The notes under the pieces are model-generated. The model was not told the DNA's origin. It ran no database searches and was given only the letters and a program-made list of their open reading frames with translations. A stretch of 64,000 nt of DNA, taken from NCBI GenBank assembly GCA_034620365.1, contig JAQGEQ010000201.1:620001-684000 (forward strand), read 5' to 3'. This document shows positions 60,401 to 64,000 of this stretch, piece by piece. Source of the DNA: Pegea sp. RAD2-039. Its lineage: Eukaryota; Chordata; Thaliacea; Salpida; Salpidae. A program made the position numbers and the translations under genes. The stretch's first letter is position 1, and each line of letters starts with the position of its first letter.

Positions 60401-61599
60401 GCAAGTTTAAATCGATTTATGTTATAGGATGTAAAGAATGATTCTGAATTACAAGATTGGAATAAAGATTTAACAAAGGAGGGCTTTGGATGTAGTGCGA
60501 CAAATGATAAGGGGTTTTCACTTTCCGAGATTAACATGGAACAACTGGTATTTATAAAACTATCATAAAAACAGTTTAGTGTTAAGTTGGTGAAATTACG
60601 TTATAAGTATTGAAAAGTATTTTGCCGACATGAATTGATTTAAGTTTCATATGTTTATGATTGTTAACATACAATGAAAAATAGTGATGAGACAGACTTA
60701 TTATATCTGAATGAAAACTTAGAAAAACTTTAGAAAAAAATATTGATGAGTATTCTTATAGAATATAAAAATTAGATTGAATCTTTTAGTTTCTGGAAAT
60801 ACTTACAACTAAAAATTTCACTAATGTTTACAAGAATTCTTTAATACAGATTGAGATTTGTACAATTGTCATATATACTGCTTCAGCTCAACATGCTGCT
60901 GTGAACTTTGGACAATATCAAACTTATATATTTGCTCCATCCTCACCAGCAATCATGAATAAAGAAGTTCCAAAAAACACTGAAGTAAGAACAACGAAAT
61001 TGTTTCACTGACAAAGCATTTCAAAAGTACACTAAAAAATAATTTAATTGAAAAGATATTATGGTTCTAAAATATTCAAATTTGATTTGTTTTTTTTCTT
61101 CAAATATGGATTTCTAATTAGTTTGCACTTGTTTAGAACATAACAATGAAAAGAATTCTGGAAAGTTTGCCCTCAATCTCACAAGCAATCTTTATAAATG
61201 CTTTCACAAATACGCTTTCTCAATTTTCAGAAGCTGAAGTAAGTATAAAATCGGAAAGGTTTTATTTGTAACAGTTTGTAAAAACAAGAAAATTGTTTTA
61301 ATTTTCTTTCAAGCATAGATAGGCGGCTAAGTTTTTGTTTTGACTATAAGTTCTGACTCATCACTTAGCTAGCTTTAAAATCTTAATTTTGTGTTTGAAA
61401 TGAACAATTTCAACTGCAGGTTTACTTGGGTAATTGGAAAGAAAATTGGTTTACGGAATGTGAAGCAACAGAAGCTCAAGCTGAATTCAAACATCAATGT
61501 GAGCTTCTACATCATGAGATTAAAATGAGAAACCGAAAGTTGGAGCGCAAATATGAATATCTTGATCCTATTCAAGTCCCAGACAGCATAGCTATTTAG
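57431..61599 (+). CDS. PLAT-domain lipoxygenase
   Basis: Non-heme iron dioxygenase that adds O2 to polyunsaturated fatty acids, giving hydroperoxides for eicosanoid-type signals. Fourteen exons: 57431-57502, 57609-57798, 57914-58042, 58178-58420, 58548-58632, 58699-58852, 59374-59631, 59701-59893, 59964-60044, 60157-60272, 60428-60547, 60850-60984, 61137-61238, 61420-61599; 685 residues (mammalian enzymes about 660-675). The PLAT domain spans about residues 15-125. The catalytic domain has LVQGWQILNGVYPTA, PIAIQLKPDDPEYLF and WLLAKMYYRC. All five iron ligands are present: H381 and H386 (HFLYTH), H562 and N566 (AQHAAVN) and the C-terminal I685 (VPDSIAI). Spacings between ligands match human 5-LOX closely. 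The stereocontrol position (INTNAR) is Ala424, as in most S-lipoxygenases. No signal peptide; the PLAT domain suggests membrane association. Positional specificity cannot be read. Confidence 0.96.
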
Positions 61600-62053
61600 C
61601 AAGTAGCTAGTGTTCGATCTAAATGTATTTTATTTTACCCAGAAAACAATCTAATGTTTGAGGATTACGTAACATACATTTTCAAACTTCCTAAACTTAT
61701 TTTACTCTAGAAAGAGATAATAGAAATATAAGAAATAATACTCATTGCTTTACGTTGATCGAATAATCTATTTTTTGTCGTATGTCTGTTACTTGATGGT
61801 AAATAAATATTAATCTGGTTTATTATTTATACAGAAATGCTGACTTGAGAATTTTCAATAGAAATTATTATTCCATTTGAACAAGTTTCATTTTATTTTA
61901 ATCTCCTTTTGATGGGTTCATTTCACAAACAGGAAATTAATAGTTAAAGACTTATAAGCCAAAGTCTAGCTATGAGCTGTGATGCATGGTTACATGTCAT
62001 CGTTGATAAACAATAATTCCTCAGTTTTTGAGTATCTAGTTACATTTATTTTC
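61600..62053. other. 3' flank of the lipoxygenase gene
   Basis: Contains AATAAA at about 61802, a plausible polyadenylation signal. Nothing else recognised. Confidence 0.5.
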
Positions 62054-63230
62054 ATTTAATTATTACAATAAATGAGAAGGAGGGTGCCTGAAAACAACAC
62101 CTCTCGCTAACACACATTCTCACAATTAACATCTATTTAGTCAACAATATAGAAAGCAAAAGATGTAACAATGGTTTTTCGATATCACTCAAAGCATATA
62201 ACAGTGAACAATTACATAGAATGTTATTAATATAAAAAAGAGAAAAAAGTCATAGTTTAGAAATGACAATGTTGGCAATATTAAAACGGTTCAACTTCTG
62301 CTTGAACAACGCGAGTGATTCTTAAATGACAATGTCTGATGGCAGCTGGTTCCATGTACCAATTGTGCGATATGAGAAAAAATTCGCTCTGATTAAAGTA
62401 CCATGTGATATGGGTTTATTAAGATGTAATGTGTGTCGTCTGAGTTGATATAACCTAAGGGAAGGACTAATGGAAAAGAAATCATCAAACTGAAGGTCAA
62501 TTAAATTATGGGTAATTCAAAAAATAAGAATTAAGTTGTATTTAACTCGTCGAATTTCCAAAGTATCTAAATTTAAGAAGCTGAGACGATGTTTATAACT
62601 ATCGTATTTATTATTAAGTTTCCTGCATACCAATCTCGTGAATGTTGCCTGAACAGATTCGATTTTTTTGATATCACTAACTTGATATGGCACTCATGCA
62701 TTAACATTGTATTCAAGAATTGGACGTAATAACAATTTGAAAAGATTGATAAAAAATCATAGGTCCTTAGAATTAAAGGTCTTTATAATAAGGAAGACAA
62801 GGTTGATTGATTTTCCAAAGATTTTGGAAACATAATCGCGTCATTTAAAGTCAGATGATAGAGTAAGGACTAGGTCTAGGACCGAAGATACTCGTTGAAT
62901 AATAAATATATTGATGGAGAATTGGTTCAAGCAATTTACAGCTGGTTTACGAGAAAAAGTTATAAGTTCAGACTTTGTGGGCTAGATTCTGAGCTGCCAA
63001 TTCATAGACTAGTTTTTTACAATGTTTAGTGCAGTTTGAAGTTTTGAAAGATTACAAGATAATACATACAAAGATAAATAAAATAAATACAAGATAATCA
63101 TTTGCATACACAAACATACTGACATCATCTACTGCTACTAGTCTTCTGATGGGGTCTTCAATGAAAATTAAAAAGAGAAGGGCACCCAGAACGGAACCCT
63201 GAAGAACACCACTAGTGATTTGACTAGGAG
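62054..63230 (-). mobile_element. CR1/jockey-like LINE, copy A3, truncated
   Basis: Shares the 3' ~1.1 kb of copy A2 at high similarity, from the tail at 62054 to the SGV-QGSVLG reverse-transcriptase box near 63200, where it is cut. It carries a small private expansion in an AAATAAAATAAATAC stretch near 63070, next to the YAD(D/N) region, which reads YAND. Dead copy. Confidence 0.88.
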
Positions 63231-64000
63231 TAATAAATCGCTTTTTTAAAAACATTTTGATAATAAAGTAAAGAACTTATATGAAGCAGTAGTTTTAAAA
63301 TAGTTTTTATGGCTAAAACTTTATGATTAAAATTGTATATATACTTTTTACTAAATTGAAATTTGCATAGAAATAGCAAACATCTCATATTTTTTCTGAA
63401 CTACAAAAAAAAAACTTCATTTTTATCTTTGTAAATCTTCTTGCTGAATACCGAGCATTAAAGCATTCTTTGGTTGTTAACATAAACAACTTTTTGCTAA
63501 TATGCGCTGTATAACCAATTAAAGTTGTAAATGATTTTGAAATAAATATTAAATATGATTAACTTAAGTTAAGATTGATTAGATAATTTTAAAAATACAT
63601 TTTTATAATTTTAAATATTGAAAAATTGTAATGTTTTCAAAACACTTTTTCATATTTTAATTGCTATAAATTATTTACTGATTGTTTGAAATATATTTGA
63701 ATGATAAGAAATGAATAAATTTTAAAAAGTTTAATTTTTAGCAGATTTTTGTTTAATTAATTCATAATATCTGGCTCAAAAATATTTTGTTTATATTTGG
63801 GTATATCACTATTTATGCAATGTTTCCAAATATATTTATAAATTTTCTTATTCTATTTATAATGATAGTTTAGTGATTAAGCTGAGAAATATTGTAAAAA
63901 AAATACTGCTGTTGTTTTTGACCAAATTGTATACATTTATTTTAACAATTTTGTCAAATTGAATCAGTTTAAATAAAATTAAATTGTTTTTCATACTTTG
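63231..64000. other. AT-rich right edge
   Basis: No coding region, repeat or splice-bounded exon recognised. Confidence 0.5.

Overview
This is a piece of nuclear genome from an animal. It is very AT-rich, and its genes are split by GT-AG introns. The products are typical of metazoans: C2H2 zinc fingers, HPRT, a eukaryotic-type pantothenate kinase, a USP44/49-type deubiquitinase, ARPC3, COX6B, a PABP relative and a PLAT-lipoxygenase ending in the iron-ligand isoleucine. The lineage cannot be fixed from the window. The compact genes and the many CR1/jockey-like non-LTR elements suggest an invertebrate; a tunicate is only one possibility.

Layout. 0-5 kb: a C2H2 zinc-finger gene on the minus strand, with a 17-bp minisatellite sitting where its last fingers are encoded. 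5.5-21 kb: a tandem triplication of a unit of up to 5.49 kb, each unit carrying one complete seven-exon HPRT gene (minus) and the same degraded LINE remnant. 22.3-24.3 kb: pantothenate kinase (plus). 26.8-30.5 kb: a USP44/49-like deubiquitinase (plus) with mostly ~50-bp introns, packed with the palindrome TGACGTCA. 31.7-35.3 kb: ARPC3 and an intronless COX6B (both minus). 35.8-37.1 kb: a broken LINE. 37.5-40.0 kb: two small paralogous coiled-coil genes (minus). 40-46 kb: gene-poor, with old repeats. 46.4-47.8 kb: a divergent PABP-like gene (plus). 48.8-52.3 kb: a 13-exon gene (minus) for an unrecognised 585-residue type I membrane protein built from repeated eight-cysteine modules. 54.7-63.2 kb: a complete lipoxygenase gene (plus) flanked by two LINE copies (minus), plus a fragment of a second lipoxygenase gene.

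Exon models were built by hand from splice-site consensus, reading-frame phase and remembered family sequence. Every multi-exon model except the zinc-finger gene closes in frame from ATG to stop. The genes do not form a pathway; HPRT (purine salvage), PanK (CoA synthesis), ARPC3 (actin) and COX6B (respiration) are housekeeping. The most novel items are the modular receptor-like gene, the HPRT triplication with diverging C-termini, the TGACGTCA cluster in the USP gene, the PABP-like paralog lacking the fourth RRM, and the coiled-coil pair.
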